From Pontimonas sp. (GTDB taxonomy: Bacteria > Actinomycetota > Actinomycetes > Actinomycetales > Microbacteriaceae), in contig JAIOWV010000078.1 in the NCBI GenBank assembly GCA_021741945.1, forward strand, positions 1 through 5,913: 5,913 bases of DNA. Reading direction: 5' to 3'. The notes under the pieces were generated by a model. That model was given only the letters and a program-made list of their open reading frames with translations, ran no database searches and was not told the DNA's origin. Positions 1 to 5,884 of this stretch are shown here, one piece after another; within the stretch, counting starts at the first letter, position 1, and each line of letters begins with the position of its first letter. Both the position numbers and the translations under genes were made by a program.

Positions 1-413
1 AGTCGGAATACCTGTCGCTCCGCTAGATCATCTACACGCAGCAGCTCCATAGCTGCCCTGACCGCATCGCGGTCGGCTGTCCCGGACCTGCCGACGAACC
101 CCCTCAGCGGATAGCGGCCCATGGACACAACGTCCTTGACGGTCATCGGAATACCGTGGTTGACGTTCATGTGCTGAAGAACGTAGGCAACCTGGGCCCG
201 AGAATGCACCGGGGTGTCACCCAACACGCTCAGTGAGCCTGCGTGGAGACCCAACAGCCCAGCAATGGCATGAAGGACGGTCGACTTCCCACTTCCGTTT
301 GGCCCGATGATGGCGGTGATCTTCGCCTCAGGAATCGTGAAATCGGAGGCCCCGAGGACCTCCTTGCCTTCGCGCCTGCTTTCTACGCCCGAACCCACAA
401 CAATGTTGCTCAT
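1..413 (-). CDS. znuC: Zinc/manganese ABC transporter ATP-binding protein, 3' part missing at the window edge
   Basis: This is the ATPase that powers metal import through the adjacent permease, acting on the cytoplasmic face of the membrane. Translating the minus strand from the ATG at 413 gives 137 complete residues before the window ends. The Walker A motif GPNGSGKS lies at about residues 37-44, and the Q-loop glutamine is in YVLQH (about residue 80). The last readable residues, ERQVFRL, run straight into where the LSGGQ signature should begin, so Walker B and the H-loop lie outside the window. The A-loop region (REGKEVL, about 14-20) lacks the usual aromatic residue. The start overlaps the permease stop as ATGA, and a purine-rich GAGGGGGG lies about 7 nt upstream. 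Its position behind a cluster A-I binding protein and an ABC-3 permease supports a Zn/Mn role. ATPase identity is certain; the metal is inferred from the neighbours. Confidence 0.9.
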   Translation of the reverse strand, partial: MSNIVVGSGVESRREGKEVLGASDFTIPEAKITAIIGPNGSGKSTVLHAIAGLLGLHAGSLSVLGDTPVHSRAQVAYVLQHMNVNHGIPMTVKDVVSMGRYPLRGFVGRSGTADRDAVRAAMELLRVDDLAERQVFR

Positions 414-1246
414 CGAGCGACCCCCCTCACGAGAACGCCGGTGAGGTTCTTGGCGCCCAAGAGAGCAAAGAACAGAACAATCGGCACCAACGCCATCGTT
501 GCCGAGGCGGCCGTGCCGAAGTGATAACTGATTGTGAGCCCCAGCCAGACCGAAATTACGCCGACAACAGCTGCGACAATCATCATCTGCACAACACTGC
601 GAGAGAGCAGGCTGGCTACGGCCGGTGGTCCTACGAGCAGACCGAAGACCAAGAGGGTTCCGACCGACTGATAGCTGCCGATGACTGCCAGCGCGATCAG
701 CGCAAGCAATGCCGCATGAGTGAGGCCAGGGCGCATACCCAGCAGCTCTGCCTTCTCCTTATTGAGGCTCAGCGCTAGAAGTGGACGATAGAGCACCACG
801 ACTGCGATGAGCACAATGGCCAAAAGCACCAGCTGGCTATAGATTCCGGTCCACGTCACACCCAAAGCGTCGCCAAACAGAATGCTCGTCAAGCTTCCCG
901 AGTACGAGTCGAGCTGGGAAATGATCACGACACCCAATGCGAGCATGCCGACAAACAGCAGACCAATAGAGGTGTCTTCGCCCAGGACGGTTTTGCGCTG
1001 AACAAGTTCAATGGCGACCACCATAATCAGCGCTGCTACAGCGGCGCCAATGAAGGGGTTGATCTCAAGCACGACCGCTGCGGCGATTCCCGGAATGATT
1101 CCATGAACGAACGCATCGCCGAAGAAACTCATGCCCCGAAGCACCAACCATGTGCCAACCGTCGAGGCCATGAGTGCGGCGAGAATTCCACCCCACAAGG
1201 CCCTCTGCTGAAAGCCGAGTTCAAACGGAGCTAGCCACCATTCCAC
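410..1246 (-). CDS. znuB: Zinc/manganese ABC transporter permease (ABC-3 family)
   Basis: This is the integral membrane subunit that carries the metal ion across the cytoplasmic membrane after delivery by the binding protein. The 278 residues are highly hydrophobic, with about eight to nine membrane segments (near 15-37, 45-62, 64-84, 92-111, 134-155, 175-192, 195-217, 220-240 and 247-266), the usual size for ZnuB/MntB/TroC-type permeases. Family-like stretches include TWLVLRGMSFFGDAFVHGI (about 32-50), LFGDALGVTW (about 123-132) and VGTLLVFGLLVGPPAVASLL (about 195-214). The start is GTG at 1246, four bases after the binding-protein stop. No Shine-Dalgarno sequence is visible, so translation is probably coupled to the upstream gene. 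The N-terminus (APFELGFQQRAL) fits the family, which supports this start over internal ATGs. The 3' end overlaps the ATPase start by 4 bp. Zn versus Mn is inferred from the His-rich binding protein. Confidence 0.93.
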   Translation of the reverse strand: MEWWLAPFELGFQQRALWGGILAALMASTVGTWLVLRGMSFFGDAFVHGIIPGIAAAVVLEINPFIGAAVAALIMVVAIELVQRKTVLGEDTSIGLLFVGMLALGVVIISQLDSYSGSLTSILFGDALGVTWTGIYSQLVLLAIVLIAVVVLYRPLLALSLNKEKAELLGMRPGLTHAALLALIALAVIGSYQSVGTLLVFGLLVGPPAVASLLSRSVVQMMIVAAVVGVISVWLGLTISYHFGTAASATMALVPIVLFFALLGAKNLTGVLVRGVAR

Positions 1247-1250
1247 GGAC

Positions 1251-2291
1251 TTAGTCTGTCAGCGCATCGGCAATCAACGAAGCGTTCAGCGACATCATGG
1301 AGATGTAGTCCTCTGCTCCGCTACCAGGACCACCAAGGCTTCCCACAAACAGCGGAACCACTTGGATGTCGCGGCCGACCTCGGCCGCGAGGGCTGCCAC
1401 AACATCTGATGCGGTCGCCGTGTTAGCAAAGATTGCGGTGACATTCTCGCGCTCAATTACGTTGACTAGCTCAGCGAGCTCTCGTGAGCTTGGATCTGAG
1501 AGCGTTGATCCGCCAGGGACAACAACCCCTGCGACCTCAAAGTCATAGCGTTCGGCGAAGTATCCGAAGGCGTCGTGATCTGTGACCAAGACTCGAGATG
1601 CGTCCGGAACTGCCTGCAACACAGCAATCACGTCAGCCTCGGCACTACGAACATCAGCCGCGACGCTCACCCCACAGCTGTCGTAGTCGCCAACTCCAGT
1701 AGCCGTCGCTAGTTCTGAACCAATGAGCTCGGCGGCAAGCGCCATCCGCTCCATGTCGAACCAGAAGTGAGGGTCAAAATCTCCGTGAGCGTGCTCCTCT
1801 GAAGATTCATCAGCGTGATCGTCACCGTGGTCGTCGGCGTGGTCATCACCGTGGTCGTCACCGTGGTCGTCGGCGAACGGGATTGGATCAACGAGTTCGG
1901 CAATGTGCAGGACATTGACGCCATCGGTCTCGAGGCTCTGGAGCACCGAAACAAGCCCTTCCTCAAGGAACAACCCGTTAGACACGACAACATCGGCAGT
2001 GCTCATCGCAGCAACCTGCTCTGACGAGGGCTGAAAATCATGGGGGTCCGCGCCAACAGGCATCACGACCGTCATCGACGCATCGGATCCCACCGCGCAC
2101 GTCAGAATCTCACCCACGACACTTCCCAAAATGGTCGTCGTGACAACGACAGATGCCCCGTCGACGGCCGCGGCGGTGCCTTCTTCCGAAGTTGGCGCGT
2201 CCGCGACTTCGGCTTGCTCGGCAGACGAACATCCGGCAAGGACAAGGAGAGAGGAGCTGAACAGAGCGAGGGCAGTGCGCTTAGTTTCCAT
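1251..2291 (-). CDS. znuA: Zinc (or Zn/Mn) ABC transporter substrate-binding lipoprotein with His/Asp-rich loop
   Basis: This extracytoplasmic lipoprotein captures zinc and hands it to the permease. The 346-residue product starts METKR, has a hydrophobic signal peptide and a lipobox LAGC with lipidated Cys21. Metal ligands expected for cluster A-I proteins are H84 (in DPHDFQPS), H175 (in DPHFWFDM) and H239 (in VTDHDAFGYF). A His/Asp-rich loop at about 141-170 has seven histidines and precedes the second ligand, a hallmark of zinc-type members. The fourth ligand position, Asp in PsaA-like proteins, seems to be Gly317 (LFVGSLG). Cys65 and Cys206 could form a disulfide. An in-frame ATG at 2333 would add 14 residues, but it lies across the promoter and Zur-like box and would delay the signal peptide, so the ATG at 2291 is chosen. 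No Shine-Dalgarno precedes it, and the -10 box position suggests a leaderless mRNA. Manganese specificity is less likely but not excluded. Confidence 0.93.
   Translation of the reverse strand: METKRTALALFSSSLLVLAGCSSAEQAEVADAPTSEEGTAAAVDGASVVVTTTILGSVVGEILTCAVGSDASMTVVMPVGADPHDFQPSSEQVAAMSTADVVVSNGLFLEEGLVSVLQSLETDGVNVLHIAELVDPIPFADDHGDDHGDDHADDHGDDHADESSEEHAHGDFDPHFWFDMERMALAAELIGSELATATGVGDYDSCGVSVAADVRSAEADVIAVLQAVPDASRVLVTDHDAFGYFAERYDFEVAGVVVPGGSTLSDPSSRELAELVNVIERENVTAIFANTATASDVVAALAAEVGRDIQVVPLFVGSLGGPGSGAEDYISMMSLNASLIADALTD
1812..1871 (-). repeat. Five 12-bp in-gene tandem repeats encoding the DDHG/DDHA metal loop
   Basis: Five consecutive 12-nt units (GAC GAC CAC GGT/GCC with small changes) encode DDHG, DDHG, DDHA, DDHG, DDHA at residues 141-160 of the binding protein. 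The units stay in frame and vary mostly at the fourth codon, with a few synonymous changes. The encoded loop is the flexible zinc-gathering segment of ZnuA-type proteins. Such arrays can gain or lose units by slippage, so copy number may vary between strains. Confidence 0.9.
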
Positions 2292-2297
2292 ACCAGC

Positions 2298-2327
2298 ACT
2301 GTACTTCTTATTGATAATGATTGTCAA
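2298..2327 (-). promoter_or_regulatory. Predicted promoter of the zinc uptake operon, probably leaderless
   Basis: On the minus strand a perfect -35 hexamer TTGACA (2327-2322) is followed after 18 nt by TACAGT (2303-2298), which fits the actinobacterial TAnnnT -10 pattern. The -10 box ends 6 nt before the ATG at 2291, so a standard start distance puts the first transcribed base on the A of the start codon. This agrees with the absence of a Shine-Dalgarno sequence. The -35 begins only 2 bp after the stop codon of the E2 gene. Confidence 0.7.
2311..2327. promoter_or_regulatory. Zur-like (Fur-family) operator overlapping the zinc operon promoter
   Basis: The minus strand reads TTGACAATCATTATCAA, a 17-bp palindrome with one mismatched pair around a central base. 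Its core TGACAAT-C-ATTATCA differs at one base from the classical Per/Fur/Zur 7-1-7 consensus TGATAATnATTATCA. It covers the whole -35 hexamer and part of the spacer of the zinc operon promoter, where a bound repressor would block RNA polymerase. Given the downstream genes, a zinc-sensing Zur is the most likely regulator. A manganese- or iron-sensing Fur-family protein cannot be excluded from the site alone. Confidence 0.78.
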
Positions 2328-2329
2328 CA

Positions 2330-3649
2330 TCAATCAAGCAGTAGGGCTGGCTCCTCCATGACGCTCGCAACATCGGCAACAAACTTGCTGGCCACGTCAC
2401 CGTCAACCACGCGATGATCAAAGCTCGCCGCAACCGTCGTCACCATGCGGGCGCGCACTTCCCCATCAACAACCCAGGGCTTTGGCTTAATTGTTCCAAG
2501 AGCAACAATCGTCACCTCGCCCGGGTTCAAAATCGGGGTCCCTGTGTCAACGCCAAAAGACCCCAAGTTTGTAATCGTGATGGTTCCAGACGACATATCC
2601 TCCGGGGTTGTCTTCCCGTCACGGGCGGTGAGCGTCAGCTTCTCGAGCGCAAGTGCCAAATCGCGGAGGCTCAGCGTGTGCGCTTCCTTAACGTTAGGAA
2701 CAATCAACCCCCGCGGAGTCGCAGCAGCAACGCCGAGGTTGACGAAGTGGTGAACGATGATCTCGCTGTCCGTCCACGTCGAGTTCACAGTCGGGTTTCT
2801 CTGGACGGCCCAGATCATGGCCTTCGCCATCACTAGCAGAGGAGAGACCTTGATGCCCGCGAAATCGGGTGAGGCTTTCAAGCGCTTCACGAAATCCATC
2901 GTCCGTGTGGCATCCACGTCAACAAACACAGAAACGTGGGGTGCTTCAAACATGCTCTTGACCATCGCCTGCGCGATTGCCTTGCGAACACCCTTGACCG
3001 GTATCCGATCTTCCCGGTTTTCCGGCCACTTCGGGGTCTCGAGGTTTCTAAAGACGGTCGCCTGGCCAGCGTGCCGAATAACGTCTTCACGCATAATCTC
3101 GCCGGCAAGGCCTGTGGCCACCACTGACGCGAGGTCAACACCCAAGTCCTTCGCGAGCTTGCGGATGGGGGGCTTGGCGATGATCGGAACCGCCTCAACA
3201 ACGGGCAAATCGGGGCGGGCAGCCGGCGTGGGGGACGTGGACTCACTCGTCCCAGCTGCACGGCGCCTGCGGGAGAGCGGGGTCTGGGGCCCGGTCCCAT
3301 AACCCACAAGATTCTTGGGTGAGGACTCGGCGCTTTCATGGCTAACGCTGCCCTCGGCGTCCGCGACAGCGTCAACGACGCCGTCGGGGGCGGGCATTTC
3401 CGGTCCACCCTCGCCCTCAACAGAGATGATGGGGGCGCCCACCTGAACGGTGTCGCCCTCTGCAGCGAGCAACTCGCGCACCACGCCTTCGAACGGGGAC
3501 GGCAGTTCGACTAGGGACTTTGCGGTCTCAATTTCGCAGACAATCTGGTTAACGCTGACTGTGTCGCCGGGCTTCACACGCCACGAAACAATTTCGGCCT
3601 CGGTGAGGCCCTCGCCCACATCGGGCAGGGGAAAGGTGAAGAGCGACAC
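2330..3649 (-). CDS. bkdC: 2-oxoacid dehydrogenase complex E2 (dihydrolipoyl acyltransferase), probably branched-chain type
   Basis: This is the core subunit that takes the acyl group from E1 on its lipoyl arm and transfers it to CoA in the cytoplasm. The 439 residues show one lipoyl domain (about 3-77) with lipoylated Lys44 in EIETAKS. A flexible linker follows, including NLVGYGTGPQTPLSRRRR (about 113-130), then a peripheral subunit-binding domain (about 158-193, PPIRKLAKDLGVDL) and the catalytic domain (about 212-437). The active-site motif DHRVVDG has His412 and Asp416. Length and architecture match actinobacterial single-lipoyl E2s. The start is GTG at 3649, preceded by a good AAGGAG. It lies 22 nt behind the E1 beta gene. 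The stop is 2 bp from the -35 box of the zinc operon. Branched-chain specificity (Mycobacterium BkdC-like) is favoured from the separate E1 alpha/beta arrangement, but a pyruvate or broad-range complex is possible. Confidence 0.93.
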   Translation of the reverse strand: MSLFTFPLPDVGEGLTEAEIVSWRVKPGDTVSVNQIVCEIETAKSLVELPSPFEGVVRELLAAEGDTVQVGAPIISVEGEGGPEMPAPDGVVDAVADAEGSVSHESAESSPKNLVGYGTGPQTPLSRRRRAAGTSESTSPTPAARPDLPVVEAVPIIAKPPIRKLAKDLGVDLASVVATGLAGEIMREDVIRHAGQATVFRNLETPKWPENREDRIPVKGVRKAIAQAMVKSMFEAPHVSVFVDVDATRTMDFVKRLKASPDFAGIKVSPLLVMAKAMIWAVQRNPTVNSTWTDSEIIVHHFVNLGVAAATPRGLIVPNVKEAHTLSLRDLALALEKLTLTARDGKTTPEDMSSGTITITNLGSFGVDTGTPILNPGEVTIVALGTIKPKPWVVDGEVRARMVTTVAASFDHRVVDGDVASKFVADVASVMEEPALLLD

Positions 3650-3654
3650 GGTTA

Positions 3655-3660
3655 CTCCTT
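3655..3660 (-). promoter_or_regulatory. Ribosome binding site of the E2 gene
   Basis: AAGGAG on the minus strand lies 5 nt before the GTG at 3649. It fixes the GTG as the start, in agreement with the lipoyl domain beginning directly after it. Confidence 0.8.
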
Positions 3661-3671
3661 AACACTCATCA

Positions 3672-4646
3672 TCAGTAAGCCAGGCTTCGATCCACGGCGT
3701 CAAGTATTCGATCGGTGTCCGGCAGATAAATGCCCTCCAGCTTGGCAGGAGGGAAGGGGGTGTCGAAGCCGCTAACGCGCAACACCGGGGCTTCCATCAC
3801 GTAAAAGGCTTTCTCGGTCAGCGTCGCGGCAATTTCACTACCAACGCTTGCGTTCCCGGGGGCTTCCTGCGCAACAACAGCCCGGCCTGTTTTGCGCACT
3901 GAATCAAGAACGGTGTCGTAATCGATGGGGGATAGCGAACGAAGGTCAATCACTTCAATACTCACACCCTCGCTCTGGGCAATCTCGGCTGCCTGAAGCG
4001 CAACACTCACCATCGCGCCGTGACCAATCAGGGTCACATCGCCACCCTCACGAACAACGCGGGCTTGGTGCATCAACACCCCGGACTTCTCGTCGTCGAT
4101 CGGGCCTTTGTGCCAATACCTGCTCTTGGGCTCGAGATAGATGACGGGGTCTTGAGACTTAATGGCCTCTTGAATCAGCCAGTAAGCATCGTGGGGGCTT
4201 GACGGTGAGACAACCCGGAGCCCAGCGGTGTGAGCGAAATACGCCTCGGGGCTTTCCTGATGGTGCTCAACCGCCCCAATGTGGCCGCCGTAGGGGATAC
4301 GGATGACCACAGGGAAAGCCTGAGTGGATTCGTGCCGCATAGTGAGCTTCGCCAGCTGCGACACGATTTGGTCGAAAGCAGGGTAGACAAAGCCGTCGAA
4401 CTGGATTTCACACACCGGTCGGTAACCCCGCATGGCCAGACCGATGGCCGATCCGACAATGCCCGACTCGGCCAGTGGCGTATCGATCACGCGCGAGGGG
4501 CCAAATTGTTCTTGGAGTCCTTCGGTCACCCGGAAAACGCCGCCGAGCTGCCCGATGTCTTCACCCATGACCAGGACTTTGTTGTCTGCGAGCATCGCTG
4601 CCTTGATGCCCTCATTGATGGCTTTCGCCATAGGAATATCGGTCAC
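3672..4646 (-). CDS. bkdB: 2-oxoacid dehydrogenase E1 component, beta subunit
   Basis: This subunit pairs with E1 alpha to form the heterotetrameric, TPP-dependent decarboxylase that feeds acyl groups to E2. The 324-residue length is normal for the family. The N-terminal transketolase-like pyrimidine-binding domain includes VMGEDIGQLGGVFRVTEGL (about 26-44) and DTPLAESGIVG (about 55-65), where Glu60 is the expected residue activating the TPP aminopyrimidine. Other family stretches are IQFDGFVYPAFDQIVSQLAK (81-100) and GGHIGAVEHHQESPEAYFAH (120-139). The C-terminal transketolase domain follows from about 190. The start is GTG at 4646, which overlaps the E1 alpha stop as GTGA. GGGAG lies 4 nt upstream, and the overlap suggests translational coupling for equal subunit amounts. 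The substrate, branched-chain 2-oxoacids versus pyruvate, is inferred rather than shown. Confidence 0.94.
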   Translation of the reverse strand: MTDIPMAKAINEGIKAAMLADNKVLVMGEDIGQLGGVFRVTEGLQEQFGPSRVIDTPLAESGIVGSAIGLAMRGYRPVCEIQFDGFVYPAFDQIVSQLAKLTMRHESTQAFPVVIRIPYGGHIGAVEHHQESPEAYFAHTAGLRVVSPSSPHDAYWLIQEAIKSQDPVIYLEPKSRYWHKGPIDDEKSGVLMHQARVVREGGDVTLIGHGAMVSVALQAAEIAQSEGVSIEVIDLRSLSPIDYDTVLDSVRKTGRAVVAQEAPGNASVGSEIAATLTEKAFYVMEAPVLRVSGFDTPFPPAKLEGIYLPDTDRILDAVDRSLAY

Positions 4647-5761
4647 GATGCTCCCTGTTCGAAGGAGGACAGGTAATTCTCGAGCCAGGCTGACTGCTCA
4701 GCGACCACCGGGTGGTCCTCCGTAAAGACGTGGGAGAAAATGTCAGAAACTGGCGGGTTCTCGAGCGCAAGTGTGCGCTTTCTCACATCTGCTGCGAAGT
4801 CCTCTGCTTCGCTGGCCACGGAGTCAAAGAACGCTTGCTCAACACCGAGGCCCTGGAGATACGTGCGGAAGCGATCAATCGGGTCGTGTGCTTGCCAGAA
4901 GGCCAACTCGTCTTCGTCTCGATACTTCGTCGGGTCATCGCTCGTGGTGTGTGCCCCGATTCGATAAGTCATCGCTTCGATGAACTGCGGCCCTTGGCCC
5001 GATCGGGCCTGGTCCATCATGATGCGCGTTGCCGCGTAACTCATGAGGACGTCGTTGCCATCGATTTGGATGCTGGGGATTCCAAAGCCGGCCGCGCGCT
5101 CAAAAAGCGGCGTCCTGGATTGAACTCTCACGGGCACCGAAATAGCCCAGTGGTTGTTCTGAAGGAAGAAGACCTGGGGCGTTTGGAAGCTCTGCGCAAA
5201 GATCATTGCTTCGTTGGTATCGCCCTGGCTGGTTGCACCATCACCGAAGTAGACGATGACCGCTTGGTCTTTCTCGACATCGCCACTCGAGCAGGCGCCA
5301 TCAAAGCCAATGCCCATGGCATAACCCGTGGCTGGCAGGGTGTGTGAGCCAATGACCAAGGTGTACAGGTGGAAGTTGTTGGTCTTCTTAGGGTCCCAGC
5401 CTCCATGAGTGAGGCCACGGAGCATCCGAATAATGTCGACTAAGTCGAGCCCTCGGATGTAGGCAACCGAATGCTCGCGGTACGCGGGAAAGATGTGGTC
5501 TTGGGGCCTGCTCGCAAAAGCCGAACCCACCTGAGCGGCTTCCTGACCGATGCTTGGAACCCACAAAGCCATATGGCCCTGGCGCTGGAGGTTTCCCGCT
5601 TCGATATCGAAGCGACGAACCACGTTCATCACGCGATAGAACTCCCGGAAATCCGCCTCGGTGAGGTGCGAAATGGCGTCCTGATATGCCTCGGTGCGAT
5701 CGTTGACAACGAGGGTTCCATCAGGAGCCAGCAGTCGCAGGGTGTGCTCCGTGTACGGCAT
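4643..5761 (-). CDS. bkdA: 2-oxoacid dehydrogenase E1 component, alpha subunit (TPP-binding)
   Basis: This catalytic subunit decarboxylates a 2-oxoacid on thiamine diphosphate, together with E1 beta. The 372 residues contain the TPP/Mg motif beginning GDGATSQGDTNEA (173-185) and ending at the asparagines of LQNNHWAIS (202-203). Other conserved stretches are FPAYREHSVA (91-100), SHTLPATGYAMGIG (139-152) and the conserved loop RIGAHTTSDDPTKYR (267-281), which corresponds to the phosphorylation-loop region of mitochondrial E1 alpha. The N-terminal extension (LRLLAPDGTLV) is typical of actinobacterial BkdA-like proteins. The start is almost forced, because an in-frame TAG lies 12 nt upstream (5773-5771). 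No Shine-Dalgarno is present, and a -10 box sits 6 nt before the ATG, so a leaderless mRNA is likely. It is first in the E1 alpha-E1 beta-E2 operon. Annotation as pyruvate dehydrogenase E1 alpha is the main alternative. Confidence 0.94.
   Translation of the reverse strand: MPYTEHTLRLLAPDGTLVVNDRTEAYQDAISHLTEADFREFYRVMNVVRRFDIEAGNLQRQGHMALWVPSIGQEAAQVGSAFASRPQDHIFPAYREHSVAYIRGLDLVDIIRMLRGLTHGGWDPKKTNNFHLYTLVIGSHTLPATGYAMGIGFDGACSSGDVEKDQAVIVYFGDGATSQGDTNEAMIFAQSFQTPQVFFLQNNHWAISVPVRVQSRTPLFERAAGFGIPSIQIDGNDVLMSYAATRIMMDQARSGQGPQFIEAMTYRIGAHTTSDDPTKYRDEDELAFWQAHDPIDRFRTYLQGLGVEQAFFDSVASEAEDFAADVRKRTLALENPPVSDIFSHVFTEDHPVVAEQSAWLENYLSSFEQGAS
4651..4655 (-). promoter_or_regulatory. Ribosome binding site of the E1 beta gene
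   Basis: GGGAG on the minus strand lies 4 nt before the GTG at 4646, inside the 3' end of the E1 alpha gene. It supports the GTG start over the ATG five codons further in. Confidence 0.6.
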
Positions 5762-5767
5762 GTGTCT

Positions 5768-5773
5768 AATCTA
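5768..5773 (-). promoter_or_regulatory. Predicted -10 box of the 2-oxoacid dehydrogenase operon
   Basis: TAGATT on the minus strand fits the TAnnnT pattern and ends 6 nt before the ATG of the E1 alpha gene, which would put the transcription start on the A of the ATG. At the expected -35 position the sequence is GGGTGC, which does not resemble TTGACA. Either the promoter depends on an activator or it is recognised mainly through the -10 box. Confidence 0.5.
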
Positions 5774-5784
5774 GCGGCGCAAGA

Positions 5785-5804
5785 CTGCTGGCACCCGTCA
5801 GCAG
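5785..5804. promoter_or_regulatory. Inverted repeat over the -35 region, possible operator of the dehydrogenase operon
   Basis: CTGCTGGC-ACCC-GTCAGCAG on the plus strand is a palindrome with seven Watson-Crick pairs and one G-T mismatch around a 4-nt centre. It is centred near -34 relative to the inferred E1 alpha transcription start. That position suits a dimeric regulator binding at the -35 region. The regulator is unknown. It could also be a chance palindrome, because GC-rich sequence makes such repeats fairly common. Confidence 0.35.
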
Positions 5805-5848
5805 CCGACAAAGGGTTTGCCGCCTGGCCGTAAATGACCCACAGCGCT

Positions 5849-5878
5849 TTGGCGTTTCCTCCGCCTTCAGGCCATCAT
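5849..5878 (+). promoter_or_regulatory. Possible promoter of the divergent right-edge gene
   Basis: TTGGCG (5849-5854) and CATCAT (5873-5878) are separated by 18 nt, and each matches four of six consensus bases. The second box ends 6 nt before the ATG at 5885, the same geometry as the two minus-strand promoters. The individual matches are weak; the shared spacing is the main support. Confidence 0.35.
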
Positions 5879-5884
5879 TGGACC

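Noticed and set aside
243..524. 93-codon plus-strand frame near the left edge
   Set aside because: It is opposite the ATPase Walker A region and the permease 3' end, both clearly real genes.
1812..1871. Short tandem units resembling a CRISPR-like or intergenic repeat
   Set aside because: The 12-bp units have no spacers, stay in frame and encode the known metal-binding loop of the protein.
2292..2333. Upstream in-frame ATG giving a 14-residue longer zinc-binding protein
   Set aside because: The extension would be encoded by the Zur-like box and the promoter itself. It would also put a non-signal segment before the lipoprotein signal peptide.
2757..3302. 181-codon plus-strand open frame (with neighbours at 2414-2836 and 2445-2753)
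   Set aside because: It is antisense to the E2 catalytic and linker regions, with no ribosome binding site or family resemblance. Long antisense frames are expected in GC-rich coding DNA.
4712..5347. 211-codon open frame on the plus strand
   Set aside because: It lies entirely opposite the E1 alpha gene, which has full family motifs. The translation has no recognisable domain and low-complexity features typical of an antisense shadow.
5774..5884. Possible small gene or RNA in the divergent intergenic region
   Set aside because: No reading frame with a plausible start and ribosome site and no stable terminator-like hairpin is visible beyond the short palindrome at 5785-5804.
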